From contig NZ_JAPDFT010000001.1 of assembly GCF_025949665.1 (NCBI RefSeq), forward strand, positions 558,001 through 622,000: a stretch of DNA of 64,000 nt, read 5' to 3'. Under the pieces are notes generated by a model. It saw only the letters and a list, made by a program, of their open reading frames with translations, was not told where the DNA came from and searched no databases. The DNA comes from Chryseobacterium viscerum (GTDB lineage: Bacteria > Bacteroidota > Bacteroidia > Flavobacteriales > Weeksellaceae). Position numbers and translations under genes: made by a program. Numbering within the stretch: position 1 is the first letter of the stretch; every line of letters begins with the position of its first letter. Positions 35,499 to 46,000 of this stretch are shown here, one piece after another.

Positions 35499-36425
35499 AT
35501 GAAAGTAACTGTAGTAGGTGCAGGCGCTGTAGGAGCAAGCTGTGCGGAATACATCGCAATGAAGAACTTCTGTTCAGAAGTAGTTTTGGTAGACATTAAA
35601 GAAGGGTTTGCTGAAGGGAAAGCAATGGATTTGATGCAGACAGCATCTCTTAACGGATTTGATACAAAAATTACGGGTACAACAGGAGATTACAGCAAAA
35701 CTGCAGGTTCTCATGTAGCAGTAATCACTTCAGGGATCCCAAGAAAACCTGGAATGACAAGAGAAGAATTGATCGGTATCAATGCTGGTATCGTGAAAGA
35801 CGTTACTGAAAACTTAGTAAAACATTCTCCGGAAGTGATCATTATTGTGGTTTCTAACCCAATGGATACTATGGCTTACCTTGTACACAAAACTTCAGGT
35901 CTTCCTAAGCACAAAATCATCGGAATGGGTGGTGCATTAGACTCTGCAAGATTCAAATACAGATTGGCTGAAGCGTTAGAAGCTCCAATTTCTGATGTTG
36001 ACGGAATGGTAATCGCTGCTCACAGTGATACAGGTATGCTTCCATTATTGAGCAAGGCAACAAGAAATGGTGTTCCTGTAACTGAATTCTTAAGTGAAGA
36101 TCAACAAAAATATGTAATCGAAGAAACTAAAGTAGGAGGAGCTACTCTTACAAAATTATTAGGAACTTCAGCCTGGTATGCTCCAGGTGCAGCAGTTTCT
36201 GTAATGGTTCAGGCAATTGCATGTGATCAAAAGAAAATGATCCCTTGTTCTTTAATGCTTGAAGGAGAATACGGACAAAACGATATCTGCTTAGGAGTTC
36301 CTGCTATCATCGGAGCAAACGGAGTAGAATCTATTGTAAACGTAACGCTTACTGCTGAAGAGCAATTGAAATTCGCTGAAGCTGCTAACGCGGTAAGAGA
36401 GGTGAATGGAGATCTTAAATTTTAA
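35499..36425 (+). CDS. mdh: Malate dehydrogenase (LDH-like type)
   Basis: The 308-aa protein begins MKVTVVGAGAVGASCAEYIA (NAD-binding glycine motif). It shows DIKEGFAEGKAMDLMQTA, SGIPRKPGMTREELIGINAG with the mobile-loop arginines, VVSNPMDTMAYL and the catalytic His segment VIAAHSDTGMLPL. The last differs from the more usual GGHGDTMVPL of bacterial MDH but keeps the His-x-Asp pair. It interconverts malate and oxaloacetate in the TCA cycle. It is monocistronic, with a strong terminator; codon use is biased as for a highly expressed gene. Confidence 0.97.
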   Translation: MKVTVVGAGAVGASCAEYIAMKNFCSEVVLVDIKEGFAEGKAMDLMQTASLNGFDTKITGTTGDYSKTAGSHVAVITSGIPRKPGMTREELIGINAGIVKDVTENLVKHSPEVIIIVVSNPMDTMAYLVHKTSGLPKHKIIGMGGALDSARFKYRLAEALEAPISDVDGMVIAAHSDTGMLPLLSKATRNGVPVTEFLSEDQQKYVIEETKVGGATLTKLLGTSAWYAPGAAVSVMVQAIACDQKKMIPCSLMLEGEYGQNDICLGVPAIIGANGVESIVNVTLTAEEQLKFAEAANAVREVNGDLKF

Positions 36426-36461
36426 TCATTGCCAGCTTTTAAGCAGGAATTAAAATAGATA

Positions 36462-36500
36462 AAAACAGGCTGTTTCAATTTGAAACAGCCTGTTTTGTTT
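36462..36500 (+). terminator. Terminator of mdh
   Basis: A perfect 16-bp stem (AAAACAGGCTGTTTCA and TGAAACAGCCTGTTTT, loop ATT) is followed by T-rich sequence. Confidence 0.92.
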
Positions 36501-36520
36501 TAACGTATATTGAATGTTGG

Positions 36521-36559
36521 AAAAGTTTCGGCGCGGCCAAAGGCCGCGCCGAAACTTTT
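36521..36559. repeat. GC-rich perfect palindrome
   Basis: AAAAGTTTCGGCGCGGCC and its exact complement (18-bp arms) surround a 3-base loop AAA. It is far more GC-rich than its surroundings and sits between mdh and a converging hydrolase gene, directly after the mdh terminator. It could be a second terminator acting leftward for the hydrolase, or a dispersed palindromic repeat. Confidence 0.7.
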
Positions 36560-36585
36560 AATTATATAAAATTGCCAATACAATA

Positions 36586-37503
36586 TCATTTAGTTGTTTT
36601 CACAAAACTGTTGACAGCATTCACAAATTCTTTATTTTTCTCATAATACAAAAGATGTCCGCCATCAATGGAAACTATTTTCTGATTGGGAAACCGGAAA
36701 GTCTTATAATGCTGAGTTCCCACTGCTTTATCCTTTTTTCCCGTAATGATAAGGACAGGAACATGAATATCTTTTGTGATGGGAGCATAATCAGCATAAT
36801 ATTCCGGAAAATCTTTAGGTTTTGAAATGACGGCCATTCCGAAGTCGATGATACGGGGATGAAGAGAGTCTATTTTATCCGTCTGTTTTATGGTTTCGAT
36901 ATCTTCGGTCAGGAATTTATATCCGATTCTTTTTTTTCTTAGTGCACTGCTTATTTTTGAAAGTTCTGAAGAAAGGCTGTCTTTAGGAACTGCTCTGTTT
37001 TTTGTCTGTAAAAGACTGTTTCCATATTCAATCTGTTCTTTGAGAGATTCATCATTCAGAAAATGAAGGGTAACATTGGCAAGAATGAGTCCTTTGGTAT
37101 GCTGGGGATATTTTTTTGCATAACTGACTGCAATGATTCCGCCAAAGGAGTGAGCCAGCAGGAAAACCCTTTTTAATTTGAGATGCTGTCTCAGTTCTTC
37201 AATATCCTGAACCATTTTGTCAAGATGATAATTTTTAGAAGTACCGGATGCACCCGATCCCCGCTGATCCATATAAACCATCTGCATGTTTTTTTCCAGA
37301 CTGTTTCCACCCATCAATTCAAAAGATGGATAACCCTGTCCGGGACCACCTGGAATATAAATGCATGCTTCTCCTTTTCCGGAGATTTTATACTTGATCT
37401 TTACATGATCTGAGGTTTCATAAAAGCTTCCAGATGTGCGATTCTGAGCTGAAATTGTAGTCAGGGAAACAAAGAAAAAGAGTAGGAGGGCAATTGTTTT
37501 CAT
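36586..37503 (-). CDS. Secreted alpha/beta hydrolase (proline-iminopeptidase-like)
   Basis: The 305-aa protein has a signal peptide ([16 protein letters not shown]) and an alpha/beta hydrolase fold. The oxyanion segment is [14 protein letters not shown], the RGSGASG turn follows the first strand, and the nucleophile elbow [12 protein letters not shown] has its Ser near residue 117. The acid comes after [13 protein letters not shown] and the His in [11 protein letters not shown]. The GGPG and DQRGSG patterns resemble proline iminopeptidases (S33), but without cleavage data this is a generic hydrolase. It lies 84 bases downstream of an HxlR gene on the same strand. Confidence 0.88.
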   Translation of the reverse strand: MKTIALLLFFFVSLTTISAQNRTSGSFYETSDHVKIKYKISGKGEACIYIPGGPGQGYPSFELMGGNSLEKNMQMVYMDQRGSGASGTSKNYHLDKMVQDIEELRQHLKLKRVFLLAHSFGGIIAVSYAKKYPQHTKGLILANVTLHFLNDESLKEQIEYGNSLLQTKNRAVPKDSLSSELSKISSALRKKRIGYKFLTEDIETIKQTDKIDSLHPRIIDFGMAVISKPKDFPEYYADYAPITKDIHVPVLIITGKKDKAVGTQHYKTFRFPNQKIVSIDGGHLLYYEKNKEFVNAVNSFVKTTK

Positions 37504-37587
37504 ATTATTATAACAACTGTAAAGGAGTGTTTATTACCTGGATGAAAAATTAGCTTCCTTTTGCTTATTAATTCTTAATGTTGGTTA

Positions 37588-37977
37588 CTATTTCATAGAT
37601 CCCGGAAGAATTCTAACTTCATAGGGAATATTTTGTTTTCCCCAGCTGCAGAGCTGGTGCATCACCTTTGTGAGTTCTGAGCCGCTGGGTGTAATGTGAT
37701 ATTCAACTTTTAAAGGAACCTCATTGAATATTTTCTTGGTGATCAGATTTGATTTAACCAATTCATTGAGTACCGAAGATAATACATTATCTGAAATCCC
37801 AGTCAATGTTTCCTTCAATTGAGAGAATCGGGAAACGTCATGGGTAATCAGTAATAAAACTTCTGCTACCCATCGTTTACCAATAATCTTTAATACTTTA
37901 TTCAAGGTACATCTGTCATCCAGATAATGCTCATTTATTGTATTGGTGGAACTCAGCTTCTTTTTACTCATACTCAT
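37588..37977 (-). CDS. HxlR-family transcriptional regulator
   Basis: The 129-aa protein carries the family pattern: Cys in DDRCTLNKVLKIIGKRWVAE, VSRFSQLKETLTGISDNVLS, and the wing VPLKVEYHITPSG. It is divergent from the oxidoreductase gene at 38096 (118 bases between), the arrangement usual for HxlR control of stress-induced reductases. TACATTTG at 38034-38041 is a possible -7 of the divergent gene. Confidence 0.93.
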   Translation of the reverse strand: MSMSKKKLSSTNTINEHYLDDRCTLNKVLKIIGKRWVAEVLLLITHDVSRFSQLKETLTGISDNVLSSVLNELVKSNLITKKIFNEVPLKVEYHITPSGSELTKVMHQLCSWGKQNIPYEVRILPGSMK

Positions 37978-38095
37978 TTATTTATTAGTAACTCACAATG
38001 GACTGTAGTATATTCTCCTTGACTTTTTCAGCATACATTTGTTTCATAAAATTACGTTTTTTACTCTATAGTTTAACAATTCTAAAATAAGCAAA

Positions 38096-39106
38096 ATGAA
38101 AGCATATCAGGTAAGTAAAGAGTTCAGTATATCTTCTCTTGAGCTGGTGGACAGATCTTATCCGGAACTTTTACCGAATGAAGTATTAGTGAAAATGAAA
38201 GCCAATTCCCTTAACTATAGAGATCTGATGGTGGTAACAGGCTATTCTTCATGGAAACCTCCGGTAGGAAGGGTGCCGGTTTCTGATGGAGTGGGTATCA
38301 TTGTAGAAAAGGGAAGTGCAGTCACAAATTTAGATGTAAATGACCGCATTGCCGGATTATTTTTACCCAAATGGATAGATGGAAAATTGACTGATGAAAA
38401 GCTAGGTGGTTCTCTTGGTGGTACAAAAACAGATGGGCTGCTGCAGGAGTATGCTGTATTTGACCAAAATGAAGTCATTAAAGTTCCTGATTTTTTAAGT
38501 GATGAGGAAGCTGCAACTTTACCTTGTGCTGGATTGACAGCATGGCATGGCATCATTGAAAAAGGAGATATTAAACCGGGGAGTACAGTTCTCATCCAGG
38601 GAACAGGCGGAGTTTCTTTGTTTTCAGCTCAATTTGCTTTGATGGCTGGTGCTGATGTGATTTTATTATCAAGCAGTGATGAAAAACTGGCATTGGGTAA
38701 AAAGATGGGAATTAACCACCTTATCAATTACCGTCAAATTCCTGAGTGGGAAAAAAATATAATGGATATTACCAGTGGAAGAGGAGTAGACCATATTGTG
38801 GAAGTGGTAGGAGGAAGTCATATCAACCGATCCATAAATGTAATTGCCCTCGACGGAACCATCTCAGTTATTGGCTTAATGGGTGGATTAAGTGCCGAAC
38901 TGAATACCGTAAAAATTATGTCCAGACAAATCAGACTGCAGGGAATAGAAGTAGGTTCCAAAGAAATGTTTACCCATATGAATGAAGCTTTGAGAACACA
39001 TCAGATACATCCTGTCATTGATCATATATATCCATTTGAAGATGCAAAATCTGCTTTTTCTCATCTTGAAAAGGGAGCAACGGGAAAAATTGTGATAAAG
39101 TATTAG
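38096..39106 (+). CDS. Zinc-type alcohol dehydrogenase / quinone-oxidoreductase-like protein
   Basis: The 336-aa MDR-superfamily protein has the GroES-like N-domain (MKANSLNYRDLMVVTGYS, PVSDGVGIIVEKGSAV) and the NAD(P)-binding VLIQGTGGVSLFSAQFALM near residue 163. The catalytic-zinc Cys at the usual position is replaced (NYRDLMVV instead of the typical CxxD), suggesting a zinc-independent, quinone- or enone-reductase-like enzyme. Control by the divergent HxlR regulator fits a role in handling reactive carbonyls or quinones (inference). Confidence 0.88.
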   Translation: MKAYQVSKEFSISSLELVDRSYPELLPNEVLVKMKANSLNYRDLMVVTGYSSWKPPVGRVPVSDGVGIIVEKGSAVTNLDVNDRIAGLFLPKWIDGKLTDEKLGGSLGGTKTDGLLQEYAVFDQNEVIKVPDFLSDEEAATLPCAGLTAWHGIIEKGDIKPGSTVLIQGTGGVSLFSAQFALMAGADVILLSSSDEKLALGKKMGINHLINYRQIPEWEKNIMDITSGRGVDHIVEVVGGSHINRSINVIALDGTISVIGLMGGLSAELNTVKIMSRQIRLQGIEVGSKEMFTHMNEALRTHQIHPVIDHIYPFEDAKSAFSHLEKGATGKIVIKY

Positions 39107-39140
39107 CTTATTTTGGATGAGGGGTGTTGATATTAATAAA

Positions 39141-39170
39141 AAACCACTGCAAAAGCAGTGGTTTTTTTTA
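39141..39170 (+). terminator. Terminator of the oxidoreductase gene
   Basis: A 10-bp stem (AAACCACTGC and GCAGTGGTTT, loop AAAA) is followed by eight or more T. Confidence 0.9.
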
Positions 39171-39180
39171 TTCACGGACA

Positions 39181-39196
39181 CGAGCGAGGACGCTCG
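39181..39196. repeat. GC-rich hairpin, possible dispersed repeat
   Basis: CGAGCG, loop AGGA, CGCTCG is set in a GC-rich block (39175-39208) between the oxidoreductase terminator and the end of the small gene at 39212. It is much more GC-rich than its surroundings. It may serve as the leftward terminator of the RHS operon or be a mobile palindromic repeat. Confidence 0.5.
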
Positions 39197-39211
39197 CGCC
39201 AGCGGAGGATA

Positions 39212-39580
39212 TTATTTTAGCATTTTTTCTCTTCTTGCTGTCTCAAATAAATTATTTTGAATAATACTATCTCTTCTAAAAATATATTCTATAGAATCTC
39301 CTCTATTTTTTGAAAGAGAATCACCTATTTGATAAGGTGTTTCCATAATTTTGTCAGTGCCATTAGAAAATTTCACATATGGAAAATTATGTTCGCTTTT
39401 ATTGATGTATATTTCAATAACTTTTGTATGTCGATCAATTTCTAAAATTTGTTGTTTTGTTAAATTATCAGAATTATGATTCAAATAAAAAACAATTAGA
39501 AACACAATCGAACCAAATATTAAACCAAAAATAATCAGTGGTTTTTTACTAGATTTATCCAATTCAAAGTTATTGTCCAT
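39212..39580 (-). CDS. Small membrane-anchored protein downstream of an RHS gene, candidate immunity protein
   Basis: The 122-aa protein (from the ATG at 39580; an ATG at 39586 is also in frame) has a short cytosolic lysine-rich start. One transmembrane helix follows near residues 15-35 (PLIIFGLIFGSIVFLIVFYL), then about 85 residues outside, mostly charged (LEIDRHTKVIEIYINKSEHN, IEYIFRRDSI). I do not recognise a family. The gene overlaps the 3' end of the RHS gene by 11 bases, the position where polymorphic-toxin immunity genes sit. No toxin domain was identified in the RHS tail, so the immunity role is a hypothesis. Confidence 0.6.
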   Translation of the reverse strand: MDNNFELDKSSKKPLIIFGLIFGSIVFLIVFYLNHNSDNLTKQQILEIDRHTKVIEIYINKSEHNFPYVKFSNGTDKIMETPYQIGDSLSKNRGDSIEYIFRRDSIIQNNLFETARREKMLK

Positions 39581-42500
39581 ATACATGTGTTTTAGATTTT
39601 GTCCACATTACAGGTAAAGCTTGTGCAGAACCTTTAAAAATGCCTATTCCCATAGTCTTGTAGCCGCTATTAACTGTTTTAGAATTTTGCCCAAAGTGAG
39701 ATGGTATAAAATTATCAATATTTTTATATCCCGTGTATGTATCATTAAATGTACCCCCATATGACATATTAAGAGGACCATCACCACCAGAATAAGCAAC
39801 TCCTGTTCCGGCAAAATCTGAAGTAACAAATTTATGGTTTGGATCTGTAGGAATTATGACTCCTGTTTCAACTCCACCCGATGCACCAAAACCTATATTT
39901 CCATTAAATGAAGAAAACCAGTTTGTTTCTCCTTTACTATCAGTTACTCTACCAAAACTAAAGCCTAAACCGCCTCCTATTGCATAATTTGCACTAAAAC
40001 TCCAATAAGTTCCTATATTGGCAGATCCTGCTTCAAATTTTGTACCATCTGGAGTTATTAATACTTCTCCTCTATTTGCTGTATTATCTGAATAATTATA
40101 ATCTGAAACCGTTCCGTCAGGGTGTAAAGTTGCTCCTAAAACTTCACTTTTAGAACCTCCTCTTGTTAATATATCAATATCATTTGTTCCACTATTATCA
40201 ACATATGCATATCCTTCATGTTGATCTTTGCCATCAAACCATTTATAGTCCCCTGTCAAATTATTTTGATACCAGTCTGTTCCTTGTCTTCCGTCAGGAT
40301 CAATAAATCTAATCGGGTTATTAAACGCATAATTATAAGGGCTATGTCTCGTCATCTTTTCAGCCAACGGATCTACCACACCCCATCTACCCAAATCCGG
40401 CATATAGAATCTTGCTCCATAATCATACATTCCACTTTCCTGCAACTCCTTTCCGTTGTACTTGTAATTATAGGGAACTCCTCCAAAAGGAGCTGGTACA
40501 ATAAGGCCCTCTTGGTGTTTTAATCCAAAAGGATAATAATTGTTGGCATCAATGACCTCAGCTATACCACTGCCATTACTTCTGTAACTCACTCTTACAT
40601 TTCCTAAATGATCCGTGTAATTGTAAATATACTTATTTTCAGTAAAATCATAATACCCTTCTGAGGTAGGTACAAATTTCAATACAGGAATGGTATAAAG
40701 AGATGCTGCGGTGTCATAGGCATGTCTGTTATCATACTGGAAGCCGTCTAGATAATTGGTTTCTATAGGCCCGTTATGATCGTATACCTTAGATACTTTC
40801 GTGCCATCTGCCCTGTAGATATAACTGGTTGTAGAGTTATCTATTATCCCTGCATTAACCGCAATATTATTGGGAAGATTCAGATAATTATAGCTGATCT
40901 TCATTTTCCGGTCAGGATGATCGGTCATATTTCCGTTAGGATTATAAGCCATAGTTCCCTGCAAAGCATCATATCCTGAACGGTTGTTAATGACACCGGC
41001 AGGAAGGGTGATTTTGTCCAGTACATTACTTTTGTCCCCATTCTGGTAATTATAGATCAAATCATCAATCATCTCTGCTGTTGTTCCTCCGGAAACAGGC
41101 CATGAAAATCTTTTTAAGGTTTTGATATTGCCATTGAGATCATAGCTCAGCTCTTCATTAAAATAATTATTTTGTGCTAAAGAAGCATTGGGCTGGGAAT
41201 AAGCTCCTTTCAACAATCTGTTTAAAGCATCATACTGGTAATTGTATCTTTTCAACCCCTCTGCACTGGAAATATTCCAATCAATCTCAGCAATATTCCC
41301 ATTAAACCTTCCTGTTGAAGTGTTAGTATAAACAGGATTATTATACTTCATCTCATAGCCAAATAATTTCCCGTTCAGATTGGCAGGATCGTTAACTTTC
41401 GTCATCCAGCCTCTGATATTGTATTGATAAACAATAGTCTGTAATGGAGATGCTGCAGCTATTCCACCCACTTTCTTAGATTCCAGCTGGGAAAGTTCAT
41501 TGTATTTATTCTGAGTCAGGTATTCAACAGGGTTGCTGCCGATCTGATGAGTATGGGTCAGAAGCCTGTTCTGGGAATCATAGGTGAATTTTTCTACAAT
41601 GATCTTCTCAGTATCTGTACCCAGCCTTCTATGGTAAGTATTGGTCTGAAGAACAGCCCCAGTATAGTCAAGCTTATTATTAATCACAGTATAGCCTCCA
41701 AGATAATTACGGCTTCTTGATCCGATATTTCTTCCCTTGGTATCATACCAGATAAAATTCCTTGTCCAATTGTCATCTTCTATATTCTTTACATAAGAAG
41801 CGGTAAGAAGTCCTTTAGTTGTTCTTTCCTGAGCAGGGTCATCTGTAAGAAGAGGCTGGGCAAAGACGTTGGTAACCGCTGGAGATCCTGCCGGATAAGT
41901 ATCATAATAATTAACGCTTAAGATTTGGGTAACACCGGTAGGAGTCGAAAGATTAGTATAATATACCGGCATGCCGTTTAAGGTCAGCCCCGCTGTAGCA
42001 GTTCTGGTTTCATATAAATTAGCATTGGCATTGATACTGTTTTGCATTGATGCCCTGCTGGCTGCATTATTTGTGATTCCGGTATAAACAGCTCTTCCAA
42101 ACTGGTCATATTTGGTAAAAAGCCATTGCCCTTTTCCTTTAAGCACTGTATCCTGGGTCAGGATAAGCTGATCCGCTTTATTATACACCATATATTCCCA
42201 GCCTTTACCAGGTAGTTTCTTTTCTACCAAACGGCTTCTCCCGTCATATTTATACTGATAACATAAATCATTAAGAACAGTATTGGGATCTGCTTCTACA
42301 GAAGCTTTGGGAGGAATCACATAAGCCAGTTGGTTATAATCATTGTAAACATAATAGGTATCTGCATTTTCTGTAGCACTGATCACCTTTCTTACCAATA
42401 CAACCTGGCCTTGTCCGTTTTTAAACTCAATGGTCGGGTTTCCGTCTTCATCGGTAACCGTATTTTTATATAACTGACCTGTTCCGTAGGAACCTGATAA

Positions 42501-43028
42501 TGTCAGACTGGAGGTAAAAGTGGTATAGTTAAAAGTGGCTGTATATTTTTTAACCTCGCCATCTGCATTGGCATCATATCCAAACTGTACAGGCTTGTTA
42601 TCCCACGCATTTCCAACTTGTTTTTGTGCTAAAACACGGTCTAATGGTGAGTTTTCAAGAATCTTCTCTGAATAAATTTTCTCTGAACCATAAGGAGTAC
42701 TGCTTACATTGGCTAATGGATCGGTAATAATACCACCGTTTAATGTTGCTCCCTGGGGAACGGGAAGGTAGTCCTGAACCTGTCTTCCGAACTGATCGTA
42801 TTTAATGGGAGTGACTACATCTTTTCCTAGTGGAGAGGCTTTTACACCTACTATTTGTTTAGGTCTTCCCAAGCCGTCAAAATACTGAACCGTTTCTGAG
42901 GTCTTGACATTGGTAAGTGTAGGATCTGATAAATAAGTCTTTGAATAGATATAGTTTTCTGTATTGGTAAGCTGCGCCTGGGCAGTTCCCATTATGAGAA
43001 TCCCTATTGGAATTATAAGTTTTTTCAT
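39570..43028 (-). CDS. RHS repeat-associated core domain protein with variable C-terminal tail
   Basis: The 1152-aa protein has a signal peptide (MKKLIIPIGILIMGTAQAQ) and the opening YIYSKTYLSDPTLTNVKTSE, typical of the Bacteroidota DUF6443/RHS group. Many YD-type repeats follow (YQYDALNRLLKGAYS, YDLNGNIKTL, YNPNGNMTDHPDRKMKISYN). The RHS core ends near residue 915 (YDYGARFYMPDLGRWGVVDP, then SPYNYAFNNPIRFIDPDG). The last roughly 235 residues are a separate Gly/Ser/Asn-rich domain (GGGLGFSFGRVTDSKGE, GVAYSGGDGPLNMSYGG). RHS shells commonly encapsulate C-terminal effectors; the nature of this tail is unknown. It is third in a run with the genes at 46381 and 43037. Confidence 0.92.
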   Translation of the reverse strand: MKKLIIPIGILIMGTAQAQLTNTENYIYSKTYLSDPTLTNVKTSETVQYFDGLGRPKQIVGVKASPLGKDVVTPIKYDQFGRQVQDYLPVPQGATLNGGIITDPLANVSSTPYGSEKIYSEKILENSPLDRVLAQKQVGNAWDNKPVQFGYDANADGEVKKYTATFNYTTFTSSLTLSGSYGTGQLYKNTVTDEDGNPTIEFKNGQGQVVLVRKVISATENADTYYVYNDYNQLAYVIPPKASVEADPNTVLNDLCYQYKYDGRSRLVEKKLPGKGWEYMVYNKADQLILTQDTVLKGKGQWLFTKYDQFGRAVYTGITNNAASRASMQNSINANANLYETRTATAGLTLNGMPVYYTNLSTPTGVTQILSVNYYDTYPAGSPAVTNVFAQPLLTDDPAQERTTKGLLTASYVKNIEDDNWTRNFIWYDTKGRNIGSRSRNYLGGYTVINNKLDYTGAVLQTNTYHRRLGTDTEKIIVEKFTYDSQNRLLTHTHQIGSNPVEYLTQNKYNELSQLESKKVGGIAAASPLQTIVYQYNIRGWMTKVNDPANLNGKLFGYEMKYNNPVYTNTSTGRFNGNIAEIDWNISSAEGLKRYNYQYDALNRLLKGAYSQPNASLAQNNYFNEELSYDLNGNIKTLKRFSWPVSGGTTAEMIDDLIYNYQNGDKSNVLDKITLPAGVINNRSGYDALQGTMAYNPNGNMTDHPDRKMKISYNYLNLPNNIAVNAGIIDNSTTSYIYRADGTKVSKVYDHNGPIETNYLDGFQYDNRHAYDTAASLYTIPVLKFVPTSEGYYDFTENKYIYNYTDHLGNVRVSYRSNGSGIAEVIDANNYYPFGLKHQEGLIVPAPFGGVPYNYKYNGKELQESGMYDYGARFYMPDLGRWGVVDPLAEKMTRHSPYNYAFNNPIRFIDPDGRQGTDWYQNNLTGDYKWFDGKDQHEGYAYVDNSGTNDIDILTRGGSKSEVLGATLHPDGTVSDYNYSDNTANRGEVLITPDGTKFEAGSANIGTYWSFSANYAIGGGLGFSFGRVTDSKGETNWFSSFNGNIGFGASGGVETGVIIPTDPNHKFVTSDFAGTGVAYSGGDGPLNMSYGGTFNDTYTGYKNIDNFIPSHFGQNSKTVNSGYKTMGIGIFKGSAQALPVMWTKSKTHVYGQ

Positions 43029-43036
43029 GATTGTGT

Positions 43037-46000
43037 TTAGTTTTTATAATTGTATTTGAATTCTTTTACTGTTTTATAAACTATATTTCCACTGCTGTCT
43101 TTTTCCTGCTGACGGATTTCTTTTAATCGGTTCGATGCATCATAGATATAAGACTCACTAATTCCTGATGGAGGGGTGATACTTCTTACCCCAACTAAAG
43201 GATCGTAAGTATACGTGGTAATCTGATAGCCAGATAATGCAGAATTACTTCTAAAGGTATTCAATGCGGATATAAATGCTGTTTCATCATTGTTTACACC
43301 TGCATCTGCATCTATGTTAGAAGCGCTAATGATTTCTAAAATACCTGGTGAGAACCCTGATAAACGAGCGTAGGTAATCCCTTCTATCTTCGCAATAGGT
43401 TGAGTTTGATTATATCCCCATACAATACTAACAGGAAGTCCATCTCTTGTTGTATATTGAAGTAAATTTCCTTTATTGTCGTATATATCATAACTGATTG
43501 CAGCTTCCATCACTCCGTCAGAAAGATTTTGAGACAATGATGAAATAGGAAGTGGTAGACCAGTTGTTTTGGTATCAGCTTCTGTCTGGGTATATGGATA
43601 TAAGATTTCTGTTTTAGAAATTACCTTTCCATTTTTCTTTGTTTCCGTTTCAAGTGGAATACCAATCATATTCTTGCCGGTCAGGTATTGATTGTTTTTT
43701 TCCAGAGCATATTTATAATTTGTTTCTAATAAAGACTGATCAGAAAAAGTTGCTTTAATGTCCGTTAGTTGGTTGTCAGTATTATTATACTGATAATCGC
43801 TGGTCTGTGCAATTTTCTTAGCATTCATATTTACTGTATTGTTAAGAAGATCTGTTAACAGGATGTCTTCCATAAAATCAGTTTCTATGGTTTTCTTTAA
43901 AGTCGTAGAATAAGTGGTGATAGGCAGCATACCTATAATCCTGTTAAAAAGCTGAGTTCCCGGTGTTATGTTTGGAGGATACATTGTAGGAGTATAAACT
44001 TCCAATCCTACCAAGTTGTATATTTTATTTATAGTATTCACTTCGTAATTCTTCTCACTCATTTTTAAAGCAAAAAAATTGTTATTCTTCTTAACAAATG
44101 AATAGTGTTTAAGAAGCGTTCCATTATATTTGTCATAGAACAAAATCCTTTCAAGATTTTTCGTCATCATACCAATAATATATTCAATATTCTTCGGGGT
44201 ATAAATAACAGTTGCATCAGGTTCTCGTAATGGTTCAAATTGGTCAAATTCAGGCGCAGAAAAAACCTTTACTTCACCTCCTTTTTCAAAATCATCACCA
44301 CCATGACTGATTGTAACATTAGGATAAAAATTATCATTATTAATATCTGAGAAAGAATAATTATTTATTCCAGAAGTAAGACACAGCTTTATAAGGCTAT
44401 ACGGAAATCCTGAGTCATCACAAATACCTTCAGAATACATATTCCCTAAGAGAAAATTTTGATAATTGGTCCTCGATAAAGGAAGGATATCCGCATTATG
44501 AATATTTTGGAAATTACTATAATATAATCTTTTGATATTAGAGATAGCACCTTCAACTGTTTGGTCGTACATTTTTTTCAACCTTAGACCATGATCCTCA
44601 ACTTTTGTATATCCAATATAGTAATCTGCATTAACAGATGATTCAAACGTAATATTGGGTCTTAAACATGTAATAACAATTCTATATTGACTATTAGGAT
44701 TTGTATTGATCTCGATGATTTTATTAAAATCCATTTGGGTTTTGGGGAGATAATAGTTTTGGTTAATCAATATCTGATTTGACGTAATATCAATAACTTT
44801 TAAATTGGATGCTCCTTGATTATTAGGAATAGTAGACGGATCATCCTGATGGATATTAAAATTTAATGTTATTTTATTATCTAGTACAATATTTCCATGA
44901 ATAGTCATTGAATCTTTAACCACTACAGGATAATAAGGGTCTGTGTTTGTTGCAACCGTTTTGTTATCACGTGTAGGTTTTTTTATACCTAGTGATTCAT
45001 ATTCAAAATGCGTACTCCCTTTTGTCGGGTAAGTAATGGAGGTCAGGGTCCCTTTTTTAGCAAAATTAAAGTCAGCTCTTCGATCTGCAAAATTAGAAGC
45101 ACCGAAATTCACATTAAAGTTCGCTCCCAATAAGTTAATATCAGGGATTGAGGTTGTATTTGATTTCCCGTTATTATATCCAAAAGTATCTATAGAAAAA
45201 GCATTTTTCCTAGGAACATTATTAGCTTCATCATATGTAAACACATATTCATTTTCAAAAATTTTTGAGCCCTGAGAATAATTGTAATTTTGAAGTTTAT
45301 TCAGGAAAAACTTGTCATATCCATCAATGTAAGTAAAATCTATTGTTTTTCTTTTTTCATTTTTATAAAATACATCAATAGAGATCAGTTTATCATAAAA
45401 TGAAAAATTATTCGCTTGATAATAGAAATTTATCGAAATATTATTTGAAGTAATTTTTGATATTTTCAACGGATTCATAAGCCTTAAAGTATTCACTGTC
45501 GTTGGAGGATCTGGCTCATTTTGAGGATGACAACCTGCAGATGGGCCGATTAAGGTTATTGACTTGTATAGAGTAGTAGACAATATAATACTTTTTGTAT
45601 AGGTCTTTTCATATTGAAAATTAATAGTATTGCCATCCGGATATTCTATTTTTGTCAGGTAAAAACTGGTTATTCCCGAAGTATTAAGGGACTCTCTACT
45701 AGCAGTAGTTTCTATAGCATTTTCCCCTCCCAGATAGAATTTCACCCCTTTATTTGTTGTGATGATAAAAGCATAGGTTTGTGAAAAGTTTCCTACAGTG
45801 CTTATTTTATATAAATGTTCATCCGTTATCAGTACTGGATTAAGATTTTTGTCAAGATAAAAGCTTCCTGAATATCCGGGAACTGTAAAATTGAAAATAT
45901 CAACCTGAGTATCATTTATATTCCCATTAAGATAAGAAGCCAGCTCTACAGCTTGTGGAGTACCCTCGTTTGCATTAGCTAGATTGGCAGCAACCTGAGA

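Noticed and set aside
36586..39106. The alpha/beta hydrolase, HxlR and oxidoreductase genes as a biosynthetic cluster
   Set aside because: They read better as an ordinary HxlR-controlled detoxification locus with a neighbouring hydrolase; no carrier protein or synthase is near.
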